Shown one piece after another: positions 53,708-61,081 of a DNA stretch of 64,000 bases (positions are counted from its first letter, which is position 1; every line of letters begins with the position of its first letter). The stretch comes from Bacteroidales bacterium UBA1184. Lineage in GTDB: Bacteria; Bacteroidota; Bacteroidia; Bacteroidales; ML635J-15. The translations under genes were made by a program, and so were the position numbers. The stretch is from positions 1-64,000 of the forward strand of contig DBYO01000035.1 of assembly GCA_002310235.1 (NCBI GenBank), read 5' to 3'. The notes beneath the pieces were generated by a model. That model saw nothing but the letters and a program-made list of their open reading frames with translations, was not told the DNA's origin and did no database searches.

Positions 53708-53750
53708 CAAAAGCACTGGGAATCAGTGCTTTTTTTGTTAACGCAAAGAC

Positions 53751-54734
53751 ATGGGAACGATATTGCAGCCGAATTTTCAGGAAATAGCGAAAGGCATCGG
53801 AATCGACCTAACGGGCTTCGAAAAATTGCTGATTGACACCATAAATTCCGACAACAGCGACTTCAAGCCAATGCTACAGCACGTTTTCAACGCAAAAGGC
53901 AAACGCATTCGTCCCCTGCTCGTCTATCTTTCGGCAAAGATTTTCGGCAAGCCAACAATAAGCACCGACCGCGCCGCCCTAATAGTCGAAATACTGCACA
54001 ACGCAACACTTATCCACGACGACATTGTCGATGAGTCGGACATCCGCCGCAACCAGCCCACACTCAACGCAACCAAGGGCAACAAGGCGGCAGTACTCGC
54101 TGGCGACTACCTGTTTGCAAAAGCAATAAGCATAGCCGCCCAGAATGGCGAACATGCAATTATCTACATGCTTATGCCAACCGTCTGCGCAATGAGCGAA
54201 GGCGAACTGCAACAGCTTGATTCAAAAGACTTCAGCACCGACGAAGCAAGGTACTACGAAATCATTTTCAAGAAAACCGCTTCGCTGATAGCATCGTGTC
54301 TGAAAGTCGGAGCAGTTACCGCTGGAGCAAGCGAACTGCAGACCGAGCAGATTTGCAAAATCGGCGAGAAAATCGGCTACATCTTCCAGATAAAGGACGA
54401 TATGCTCGACTACTCGTCCAACGGCAAGACAGGCAAGGAAAGCGGCAACGACATCAAGGAATGCAAGGTCACAATGCCGCTCATCTGCGCATGGAACAAT
54501 ATGACCGCCAGCGAACAGGACAAGCTTTTGTCGCTTTGGAACACTGAACGTACCGCCGAAAACATCGAGCAGATCCGCAAAATAGTTGTCGAAAAGAACG
54601 GCATAGGCGACAGCCTGAAAAAGATAATGGCAATAAAGTCGGAAACCGACGCCCTTATCGCACAGCTGCCCGACAACAAATACCGCAAATATCTGAAACA
54701 GATTACAGAATATATCATCGAACGTGAAAACTAG
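53751..54734 (+). CDS. Trans-polyprenyl diphosphate synthase
   Basis: 327 residues; condenses isopentenyl diphosphate units onto an allylic primer for the menaquinone side chain or undecaprenyl precursors. First Asp-rich motif DDIVD in LIHDDIVDESD followed by RRNQPT; second motif DDMLD in IFQIKDDMLDYS; GKRIRPLLV and GDYLFAKA intact. The size and residues fit octaprenyl-type (IspB-like) enzymes, but chain length is not decidable here. Follows tRNA-Arg and precedes the transketolase half by 6 bp. Confidence 0.92.
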   Translation: MGTILQPNFQEIAKGIGIDLTGFEKLLIDTINSDNSDFKPMLQHVFNAKGKRIRPLLVYLSAKIFGKPTISTDRAALIVEILHNATLIHDDIVDESDIRRNQPTLNATKGNKAAVLAGDYLFAKAISIAAQNGEHAIIYMLMPTVCAMSEGELQQLDSKDFSTDEARYYEIIFKKTASLIASCLKVGAVTAGASELQTEQICKIGEKIGYIFQIKDDMLDYSSNGKTGKESGNDIKECKVTMPLICAWNNMTASEQDKLLSLWNTERTAENIEQIRKIVVEKNGIGDSLKKIMAIKSETDALIAQLPDNKYRKYLKQITEYIIEREN

Positions 54735-54740
54735 AACGTC

Positions 54741-55685
54741 ATGAAGCAAGTTGAGATAACCCACGCAAAGAACGGATTCGGCAAAGCCCTGGCCGACCTT
54801 GCCGACACCGACAAGCGAATCGTATGCCTCGGACTCGACATTACCAATTCCGTCGGCATGAACTTTTTCAAGGAACGCCATCCCGAAAGGTTCTTCTCGA
54901 TGGGTATTGCAGAGCAGAACGCCGCAGCCACGGCAGCAGGACTTGCATTGTCGGGCAAGATTCCGGCATTTTCGACCTACGCGGTATTCTCAGCTTTGCG
55001 TAGCATCGACCAGATAAGAGTTTCGGTATGCTACAACAACCTTCATGTAATCATCGGCGGTGCACATGCTGGCATATCAGTTGGTCCCGACGGCGCAACA
55101 CATCAGGCTCTCGAAGACCTTGCCATAATGCGCGCGATGCCAAACATGACAGTCCTCAGTCCCTGCGACGAGAACCAGACCTACCTTGCCACAGTTGCTG
55201 CCGTAAAGCAGTTGAACACACCTTGTTACATCCGCTACGGACGCGAGGCTGTTCCGAACTTCACCGACAAGAACGACAAGTTTGAAATCGGCAAGGCTCA
55301 GTGGCTCAGGCACGGCAAGGATGTCGGACTGATAGCTACAGGTTCGATGATTTGGACAGCTCTAGAAACGGCAGAACGCCTTGAGGCAAACGGAATTTCA
55401 GCCGCCGTGATGAATATTCATACGCTGAAGCCAATCGACAAGCAGGCCATTGTTGACATTGCCAACGAAACAGGCAGAATTGTCACCATCGAGGAGCACC
55501 AGATTACAGGCGGACTTGGTGGTGCAGTTGCCGAAGTCCTTGGCGAACACCGTCCTACACCTATTAAAATTATCGGTATGCCCGACTGCTTTGGTGAATC
55601 TGGCAAGCCGGCGGAACTGCTACACAAGTTTGGTCTTGATGCAGAAGCCATTACAGCAAAGACATTGGAATTCATTCACAAATAA
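54741..55685 (+). CDS. Transketolase, C-terminal subunit
   Basis: 314 residues corresponding only to the pyrimidine-binding and C-terminal domains of transketolase: FFSMGIAEQNAAATAAGLA (Glu for TPP activation), VSVCYNNLHVIIGGAHAGIS, DGATHQALEDLAIMRAMPN, then the C-terminal GLIATGSMIWTAL. The N-terminal half (TPP diphosphate binding) is normally the adjacent gene in split transketolases, but here the upstream gene is a polyprenyl synthase and no N-terminal half occurs in the window. It must pair with a subunit encoded elsewhere. Followed after 10 bp by tsaE. Confidence 0.9.
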   Translation: MKQVEITHAKNGFGKALADLADTDKRIVCLGLDITNSVGMNFFKERHPERFFSMGIAEQNAAATAAGLALSGKIPAFSTYAVFSALRSIDQIRVSVCYNNLHVIIGGAHAGISVGPDGATHQALEDLAIMRAMPNMTVLSPCDENQTYLATVAAVKQLNTPCYIRYGREAVPNFTDKNDKFEIGKAQWLRHGKDVGLIATGSMIWTALETAERLEANGISAAVMNIHTLKPIDKQAIVDIANETGRIVTIEEHQITGGLGGAVAEVLGEHRPTPIKIIGMPDCFGESGKPAELLHKFGLDAEAITAKTLEFIHK

Positions 55686-55695
55686 ACCGACGGCA

Positions 55696-56115
55696 ATGTG
55701 CAAGATAACAGTTAATAACCTTGACGAGCTGCGCGATGCTGCCAAACGTTTCCTTGAAATAGTTGGAGATGCGAAGATTTTTGCATTCTATGGTGAAATG
55801 GGCGTAGGCAAAACAACCTTCCTGAAGGAACTTTGCCGCGAAATGGAAGTCGAGGACGAAATCACCAGCCCCACCTTTGCCATCGTAAACGAATACTACT
55901 CAAAGAAATACGGACAGATTTTCCATTTCGACTTCTACCGCATCGACGACCTACGCGAGGTTTACGACATGGGCTTCGAGGAGTACCTTGAAAGCGGAGC
56001 ATACATATTTATGGAATGGTCGGAAAAAATAGATCACATCCTACCCGACGGTATAGCTAAAGTCTATATTACGCAGGATGACAAGCAGGTCAGAACCATA
56101 CGAATAAAAAAATAG
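55696..56115 (+). CDS. tsaE: tRNA threonylcarbamoyladenosine biosynthesis protein TsaE
   Basis: 139 residues, P-loop ATPase needed for t6A37 modification of ANN-decoding tRNAs together with TsaB/TsaD. Walker A GEMGVGKTTFLKEL, switch-like TSPTFAIVNEY, FHFDFYRI and MEWSEKI are all canonical. ATG 55696 (MCKITVNN) is chosen: it lies 10 bp after the transketolase stop, and the frame upstream only overlaps that gene. Confidence 0.93.
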   Translation: MCKITVNNLDELRDAAKRFLEIVGDAKIFAFYGEMGVGKTTFLKELCREMEVEDEITSPTFAIVNEYYSKKYGQIFHFDFYRIDDLREVYDMGFEEYLESGAYIFMEWSEKIDHILPDGIAKVYITQDDKQVRTIRIKK

Positions 56116-56146
56116 TAAAGAATAATTTTCCTATCGAAAAAAATTG

Positions 56147-56154
56147 TATCTTTG
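56147..56154 (+). promoter_or_regulatory. -7 box of tRNA-Leu
   Basis: TATCTTTG, full match to TAnnTTTG, 11 nt before the tRNA; the -33 box is weak (TTTT at 56126-56129). Confidence 0.5.
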
Positions 56155-56165
56155 CGCCGCAATTC

Positions 56166-56247
56166 GCGGATGTGGCGTAATTGGTAGCCGCGCTAGACTT
56201 AGGATCTAGTGCCGAAAGGCGTGGGGGTTCGAGTCCCTTCATCCGTA
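56166..56247 (+). tRNA. tRNA-Leu (anticodon TAG)
   Basis: Class II tRNA: acceptor GCGGATG/CATCCGT (terminal G-T pair), anticodon stem CTAGA/TCTAG with loop CTTAGGA (TAG), variable arm GTGCCGAAAGGCGT, T-loop TTCGAGT, discriminator A. Confidence 0.94.
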
Positions 56248-56329
56248 CAACCGACCGCATGACATTTTTAGTGCGGTTTTTTAGATTATATGATTTTGTA
56301 ATTTAGTAATTTTTCAAAAAAACGACCTA

Positions 56330-57676
56330 ATGGAAGTTGTAAAAAACCAAATTGACGATTTAAACCTTACGCTGAATATCACCGTAAGCAAGGAAGACAT
56401 TGAAGAAAGCGTAGAAAAGACCTTGAAAGCTTATCGCCAGAAAGCAGAAATCAAAGGTTTCAGAAAAGGTAACGCCCCGATGGGACTGATTAGAAAAATG
56501 TACGCTCAGGCAGTATTGGCTGACGAACTCAACAAGTTCGTAGGAAAGACCCTCAGCGAATACATCGAAAATGAAAAGCTTAACATCCTCGGCGAACCTC
56601 TGCCAAACGAAGGCACAAAGACCATCGACCTCGCAAAGGACGAAAAGTTCGAATTTGCATTCGACCTCGGTATAGCTCCCGAATTCGAAATAAAGCTTTC
56701 GAAGAGAGACAAGCTCAACAAGTACATCGTTAAGGCTGAAGACAAGGACGTTGAAAAGTACATCGAAAACTACAGAAGCCAGTACGGAAAGTACGAGGAC
56801 GTTAAGAAGGCAACTGCAAAGTCGCTCCTTACCGGCAGTTTGACACAGATTGCTGAAGACGGTTCGGAAATCGAAGGCGGCATCAAGAATGAAGAGGCTA
56901 GCCTCGCTATCGAATTCATAAAGGACGCTAAGATTAAGAAGCAGTTCACTGGCGCTACAGTTGATACTATCATCGACTTCGACATCAAGAAGGCATTCGA
57001 AGAAGAAGGCAAGATTGCAGTTATGCTCAAGGCTAAGAAGGAAGAAGTTGCCAATATGACACCTAACTTCCGCCTCGTAGTTAAGACAGTAAAAGAATAC
57101 AAGCAGGCTGCAGTTAACCAGGAATTGTTCGACAAGTGCTTCGGCAAGGACGTTGTAAAGACCGAAGAAGAATTCCGTACCCGCATCGCCGAAGACATCA
57201 CCGCTTCGTTCAAGCGCGAAAGCAAGTACAAGATGATGCTCGACATCAAGGAAAAGCTCCTCAAGAAACTCGACCTCAAGCTTCCGGAAGAATTCTTGAA
57301 ACGTTGGGTTAAGGTTACAAACGAAAAGCTCACTCAGGAAGAAATCGATAACGAATTCCCGAAGTTCCTCGATGACCTCCGCTGGACTCTCATCAAGACC
57401 AAGACCGCTAAGGATCACGACATAAAGGTTGAGAAGGAAGAACTCGAAAAGGCTGCACAGGAAATGGTTGCCGCTCAGTTCGCTCAGTACGGAATGGCTT
57501 ATATTCCGAACGAATACGTAGAAAAGTATGCTAAGGAACTTCTCCAGAAGGAAGACGAAGTTCGCCGCATCTACGAACACGAACTCGAAGACAAGGTTGT
57601 TGATTTCCTCGCAGAACAGGTTAAGCTCGAAGACAGCGAAATCACTATCGACGAATTCATGAAGTTGTTCAAGTAA
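56330..57676 (+). CDS. tig: Trigger factor
   Basis: 448 residues, ribosome-associated chaperone for nascent chains. N-terminal ribosome-binding domain (about 1-115) with the signature GFRKGNAP (E. coli GFRKGKVP). The middle region corresponds to the PPIase domain but is divergent (about 150-240), as in other Bacteroidota. The C-terminal arms (about 245-448) are long, charged helices with YIPNEYVEKYAKELL. Codon use is strongly biased (AAG, GAA, CTC), as expected for a highly expressed gene. Flanked by tRNA-Leu and a strong terminator. Confidence 0.9.
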   Translation: MEVVKNQIDDLNLTLNITVSKEDIEESVEKTLKAYRQKAEIKGFRKGNAPMGLIRKMYAQAVLADELNKFVGKTLSEYIENEKLNILGEPLPNEGTKTIDLAKDEKFEFAFDLGIAPEFEIKLSKRDKLNKYIVKAEDKDVEKYIENYRSQYGKYEDVKKATAKSLLTGSLTQIAEDGSEIEGGIKNEEASLAIEFIKDAKIKKQFTGATVDTIIDFDIKKAFEEEGKIAVMLKAKKEEVANMTPNFRLVVKTVKEYKQAAVNQELFDKCFGKDVVKTEEEFRTRIAEDITASFKRESKYKMMLDIKEKLLKKLDLKLPEEFLKRWVKVTNEKLTQEEIDNEFPKFLDDLRWTLIKTKTAKDHDIKVEKEELEKAAQEMVAAQFAQYGMAYIPNEYVEKYAKELLQKEDEVRRIYEHELEDKVVDFLAEQVKLEDSEITIDEFMKLFK

Positions 57677-57694
57677 ACTTCAAAAACCATACAA

Positions 57695-57727
57695 CAAAAA
57701 AAGGTCTCCATTCGAGACCTTTTTTAT
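57695..57727. terminator. Bidirectional terminator between tig and hsdM
   Basis: Hairpin AAAGGTCTC / GAGACCTTT with A- and T-runs on both sides, between convergent genes. Confidence 0.85.
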
Positions 57728-57747
57728 TTTTTATACGTTGATTCTTT

Positions 57748-59259
57748 TTATTTGCCCAAATCCTCAATTATATTCTTAAAGCATTTCAAACTGCTTTCGA
57801 TATTTTCAACAATGTCGGCGGCAATTTCCTCAGGCTCGGGAAGATTGTCGAGATCGGTAAGGCTCTTGTCCTTTATCCAGAATATGTCGAGGTTGGTTTT
57901 GTCGCGGGCAACAATCTCATCGTAAGTGAACTTGCGCCAACGTCCTTCGGGATTTTCCTCGCTCCAAGTTTCGGTACGCAGATTGCGATTTTCGGGATTA
58001 TAGCACTTGATAAAATCGGACAAATCCTCGAATGTGAGCGGTGACTTCTTGAGCGTGTGGTGAATGTTGGTGCGGTAGTCGTAAATCCAAATGTTCCTGG
58101 TCTGCACTTCCTTGCTTGCAGGACGATTGTCGAAGAAAAGCACATTTGCCTTTACTCCGTTTGCATAGAAAATACCGGTAGGCAGACGAAGAATAGTGTG
58201 CAGTTCGGTGGTTTTCATCAGTTGCTTGCGAATCTCCTCGCCTGCTCCTCCTTCGAAAAGTACATTGTCGGGCAACACGACAGCCGCCTGACCGTTGATT
58301 TTCAACAAAGTTTTGATATGCTGAAGGAAATTCAACTGCTTGTTGGAAGTGGTTTCCCAGAAATCCTGACGGTTGTAACTCAAATCCTCCTTCTCCACTT
58401 CGCCGTCCTCGTTGGTAATGGTAATGCTGCTCTTTTTTCCGAAAGGCGGATTTGTGAGCACATAGTCGTAGCGGTTGCCTGTGTCGGACACAAGTGCATC
58501 GTTGGGCGAAATGAAATCCTCGCTGTCGAGTTCGCCAATGTTGTGCAGATAAAGATTCATCAGGCACAGACGGCGCGTGTTGGCCACAATCTCGTTGCCG
58601 AAGAAGGTCTTTTTCTTCAGAAACAGTTTCTGGTCTTTGTTGAGCGGCTGACCTGCAATATAATCGTAGGCGGCAAGGAAGAAACCACCCGTTCCGCAGG
58701 CTGGGTCAATTATGGTCTTTTCTGGTTTCGGACGCACGCACTCCACCATTGCACGAATCAACGCACGGGGCGTAAAATACTGACCAGCACCGCTTTTGGT
58801 GTCTTCGGCATTCTTTTCGAGCAAGCCCTCGTATATCTTGCCTTTCACGTCAGAACCCATCAGCGACCAGTTTTCTCGGTTAATCATCTCGATTACGCGA
58901 AGCAGTTTGGCAGGATCCTGAATCTTGTTCTGGCTCTTAGTGTAGATTTGCCCCAACATTCCTTTCTCCGTGCCAAGGCTGCGAAGCATCTGCACATAGT
59001 AGGCCTCCAATTCGGCACCGCGCTTGCTTGTGAGAGTTTCCCAGTCGCACATTTCACCGCCGGGGATTTCCTTTCCTTCGGCATCCTTTAGGCGCGGAAA
59101 CTTCAACCCCTTGTTGTAAGGCGGTTTGTTCATCTCGTCGGCCATCTTCAAAAAGAGCAGATAGGTAATTTGCTCCAAATAGTCGCCGTAACTTACGCCA
59201 TCGTCGCGAAGGACATTGGCCATATTCCAGATTTTCGATATTATTGTTGATTCGGTCAT
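57748..59259 (-). CDS. hsdM: Type I restriction-modification DNA methylase subunit
   Basis: 503 residues from ATG 59259 (MTESTIISKIWNMANVLRD); an ATG at 59280 abuts the upstream gene and is less likely. N-terminal HsdM_N helical domain (about 5-130), then N6-adenine methylase core with SAM motif I DPACGTGGFFLAA and catalytic motif IV NPPF in VLTNPPFGKKS. Methylates the site read by HsdS. Unusually, hsdS is not next to it: the SatD-like and DUF3307 genes lie between, and no hsdR is in view. Transcribed after the DUF3307 gene. Confidence 0.93.
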   Translation of the reverse strand: MTESTIISKIWNMANVLRDDGVSYGDYLEQITYLLFLKMADEMNKPPYNKGLKFPRLKDAEGKEIPGGEMCDWETLTSKRGAELEAYYVQMLRSLGTEKGMLGQIYTKSQNKIQDPAKLLRVIEMINRENWSLMGSDVKGKIYEGLLEKNAEDTKSGAGQYFTPRALIRAMVECVRPKPEKTIIDPACGTGGFFLAAYDYIAGQPLNKDQKLFLKKKTFFGNEIVANTRRLCLMNLYLHNIGELDSEDFISPNDALVSDTGNRYDYVLTNPPFGKKSSITITNEDGEVEKEDLSYNRQDFWETTSNKQLNFLQHIKTLLKINGQAAVVLPDNVLFEGGAGEEIRKQLMKTTELHTILRLPTGIFYANGVKANVLFFDNRPASKEVQTRNIWIYDYRTNIHHTLKKSPLTFEDLSDFIKCYNPENRNLRTETWSEENPEGRWRKFTYDEIVARDKTNLDIFWIKDKSLTDLDNLPEPEEIAADIVENIESSLKCFKNIIEDLGK

Positions 59260-59280
59260 AAACTTCTCATTAATATACAA

Positions 59281-59985
59281 CTATAATCCATAATAGTATT
59301 TTATGGCGATACCTATGAATATCGCTATGGAAAAACTTAGTAATGTACCTATCAATACATATTCTGACTTGGCTTTATCGCCTTCGGCAAAACGCAAAAT
59401 TGATTTCGCAGCTATGATAAATCCAACAGCTTCATATTGTCCTAATAATATAAATGTAAACGCGAGTAACCTCTCTACTATTCCTATCAATTTTCCTGCA
59501 TTAGGCAAATCATCCCCACATTCTTCTTCCGTCCCTTTTGACACCTTTATATTTACCGCCTTAAAAATCTCCTTAATTATTATGTTAGACGGCTTTATGC
59601 AAACAAGGACACCCAACAGTAATGCCAAATGCATTTCCTCCACACAACACAACCAATTAGGCAAATTACAATTCCACAGATAACAAACTGCCACAATGAC
59701 CATCAAATGTATCAACTGGTCAATAAAGAAAATGCCCTTACACTTGGACGCATAACATTTCATTGCATCGACAAGCAAATGAGAAACCGCTATGATTAAT
59801 GCAACCCACCAAAAACCGAATGAAAATGAGAACAGCCAAGCGCACAAAAAGGTTATAAGAACATGTATATAAAGTTTCGGCGACCTAAAACCTCTTTTTC
59901 CTTTGTCTGCGCACGATTTATCTGTCTGTAAATAGAAATCACTAATTGTGTGGGCAATTATTTGTAATAATAAAAACCGTATCAT
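59281..59985 (-). CDS. DUF3307 multi-pass membrane protein
   Basis: 234 residues with about six hydrophobic segments. Conserved polar motifs sit in or near the helices: HTISDFYLQTD (about 12-22), IHVLITF (about 40), SHLLVDAMK (about 68-76) and FIDQLIHL (about 86-93), i.e. a set of His and Asp able to bind a metal, recalling predicted membrane hydrolases. DUF3307 has no proven activity. The stop is 2 bp from the stop-start boundary of the SatD-like gene (start 59985, SatD stop 59988), so the pair is translationally linked. Effector role in a signalling pair is inferred. Confidence 0.8.
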   Translation of the reverse strand: MIRFLLLQIIAHTISDFYLQTDKSCADKGKRGFRSPKLYIHVLITFLCAWLFSFSFGFWWVALIIAVSHLLVDAMKCYASKCKGIFFIDQLIHLMVIVAVCYLWNCNLPNWLCCVEEMHLALLLGVLVCIKPSNIIIKEIFKAVNIKVSKGTEEECGDDLPNAGKLIGIVERLLAFTFILLGQYEAVGFIIAAKSILRFAEGDKAKSEYVLIGTLLSFSIAIFIGIAIKYYYGL

Positions 59986-59987
59986 AA

Positions 59988-60680
59988 CTAAAAGTTTATT
60001 TGTTCGTAATACTTCAGCAACTGCTCAACAGCATTCCAACCAAACAATGTCGAATGCTGATTTACAGCAGATTGATTAATACCCAATTTTTCGGATATTT
60101 CGTTCTCGTTTTTTCCTAACAGACGATAATATATGACTTCACATTGACGCTCCGTTGCTCGCTTAAACAATACATCCAACAAACCCAAATAAGCATTTAT
60201 CTGTTGTGTCAATTTACAATTCGAAGACTCGAAAAACAATGTATTTTTTATCACTACTTTTGATTTGTTCGAAGTTCGCTGGCGTTCTATTGCCCTTCCC
60301 GAAGCATATATGGCCTCGCCATCCAACATATTTGTCTGCTTATCGGCAATACGCATTTCACCAACGGCAATGGCTATTCTAACACCATATGTCTTAAACA
60401 TATTTAAACGCCTCTTGTCTACATTTTGATCTGCACATTCTGTGTCAACCTTAAATTTTTTTATCATCGTTTTTAAAAGCAAGGCTATACGCAATGAGTT
60501 TTGTGGATTTCCCATATAAATTTCCACGCTATCACCTTTGCTTAATCGGCCCCATGTATCTTCGTATTCTTTTTCTATTTGCTCAACAAAGACCCCTATC
60601 TCGTTCTGCAATTGACTTAAAGCACAAGGTGTCAGTTCTGTAGAAGATACTATGTCCGCTGAAATTGTAGCTCTATTCAT
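59988..60680 (-). CDS. SatD-like protein: class III cyclase-like domain plus HTH
   Basis: 230 residues. N-terminal half shows the order of class III nucleotidyl cyclases: SADIVSST with metal Asp9, KGDSVEIYM with second metal Asp50, VRIAIAVGEM (compare RIGIHTGEV) near 100-109, DGEAIYASGRAIE with Arg129 at the transition-state position (the usual Asn is Tyr125). The C-terminus (about 175-225) is a sigma-70 region 4/LuxR-like helix-turn-helix (TERQCEVIYYRLLGKNENEISEKLG). Related to the SatD family. It could be a nucleotide sensor/producer that also binds DNA; the palindrome array just upstream is a candidate target. Activity is inferred. Confidence 0.75.
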   Translation of the reverse strand: MNRATISADIVSSTELTPCALSQLQNEIGVFVEQIEKEYEDTWGRLSKGDSVEIYMGNPQNSLRIALLLKTMIKKFKVDTECADQNVDKRRLNMFKTYGVRIAIAVGEMRIADKQTNMLDGEAIYASGRAIERQRTSNKSKVVIKNTLFFESSNCKLTQQINAYLGLLDVLFKRATERQCEVIYYRLLGKNENEISEKLGINQSAVNQHSTLFGWNAVEQLLKYYEQINF

Positions 60681-60691
60681 AAATTTTATTT

Positions 60692-60700
60692 TTTTGCAAA
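60692..60700 (-). promoter_or_regulatory. -7 region of the satD-like/DUF3307/hsdM transcript
   Basis: On the minus strand TATCTTTG occupies 60697-60704, followed by a short A-rich leader; the ATG at 60680 is 16 nt away. A TTTG-type -33 element falls in the spacer of the nearest 29-bp operator unit at shorter than usual spacing (about 15 bp). Confidence 0.5.
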
Positions 60701-60710
60701 GATACTAAAT

Positions 60711-60797
60711 TTTATAAGCCAAAAAACTTATAAACTGTATTTATAAGCCAAATAACTTATAAACCATATTTATAAGCCAAATAACTTATAAATCGTT
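60711..60797. repeat. Three tandem 29-bp operator-like units, each a palindrome
   Basis: TTTATAAGCC begins at 60711, 60740 and 60769 (period 29 exactly). Every unit contains TTTATAAG, 8 bp (consensus CCAAATAA), CTTATAAA, a perfect inverted repeat with 8-bp arms. The array sits immediately upstream of the -7 box of the satD-like gene and overlaps its -33 region, so it is a likely multi-site operator. There are no spacers of variable sequence, hence not CRISPR. Confidence 0.9.
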
Positions 60798-60812
60798 TCA
60801 AAACAAAACTTA

Positions 60813-60986
60813 TTATTTTGTTTGTAACAACCAGTCTATCACATTGATTTTCTGTAAACCATCAACTACGCTTCCATCGAAATCCAATGAAAGCAGATAC
60901 TTTGGATTAGCATCACGAATACACTTTAATGACGAAATTTCCCATATTCATTCGCAGAGCTCCAAATATGTATTTCTTTTTATCAT
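60813..60986 (-). pseudogene. Internally deleted AAA ATPase (DUF4143-type) gene remnant
   Basis: ATG 60986 opens MIKRNTYLEL, the usual start of Bacteroidota AAA_14/DUF4143 ATPases, but the reading frame stops after a dozen codons. It is followed directly by sequence encoding the other end of such proteins: NEYGKFRH in one frame, then after a 1-bp shift LKCIRDANPKYLLSLDFDGS to INVIDWLLQTK and a stop at 60813. The middle of the gene (Walker motifs and core, about 1 kb) is gone. Family assignment rests on recalled sequence patterns. Confidence 0.7.
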
Positions 60987-61017
60987 ACAATAAAAATTGT
61001 GATTGCAAATATACACA

Positions 61018-61059
61018 ATAATGACGAAAACTACAAAATTCAACAAATTTCGTCATTAT
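61018..61059. promoter_or_regulatory. 12-bp inverted repeat upstream of the ATPase remnant
   Basis: ATAATGACGAAA (61018-61029) and TTTCGTCATTAT (61048-61059) are perfect inverted arms with an 18-bp spacer. TATATTTG (61006-61013, minus) just inside is a -7 box. The word TTTCGTCATTA recurs at 60935-60945 within the remnant. It may be an old operator or an excision scar. Confidence 0.55.
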
Positions 61060-61081
61060 CGTATAGGTGACTTCGATAGAT

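Noticed and set aside
56360..57580. 406-codon open frame on the minus strand opposite trigger factor
   Set aside because: It is the mirror of the strongly biased codons of tig (GAA/AAG read as TTC/CTT, giving Phe/Leu/Val/Glu-rich protein); no motif and no promoter, while tig is certain.
58057..59091. 344-codon plus-strand frame opposite hsdM
   Set aside because: Antisense to the well-supported methylase, no recognisable domain and no promoter.
60711..60797. CRISPR array with 29-bp repeats
   Set aside because: The units are contiguous with no variable spacers, are internally palindromic and sit on a promoter; no cas genes nearby.
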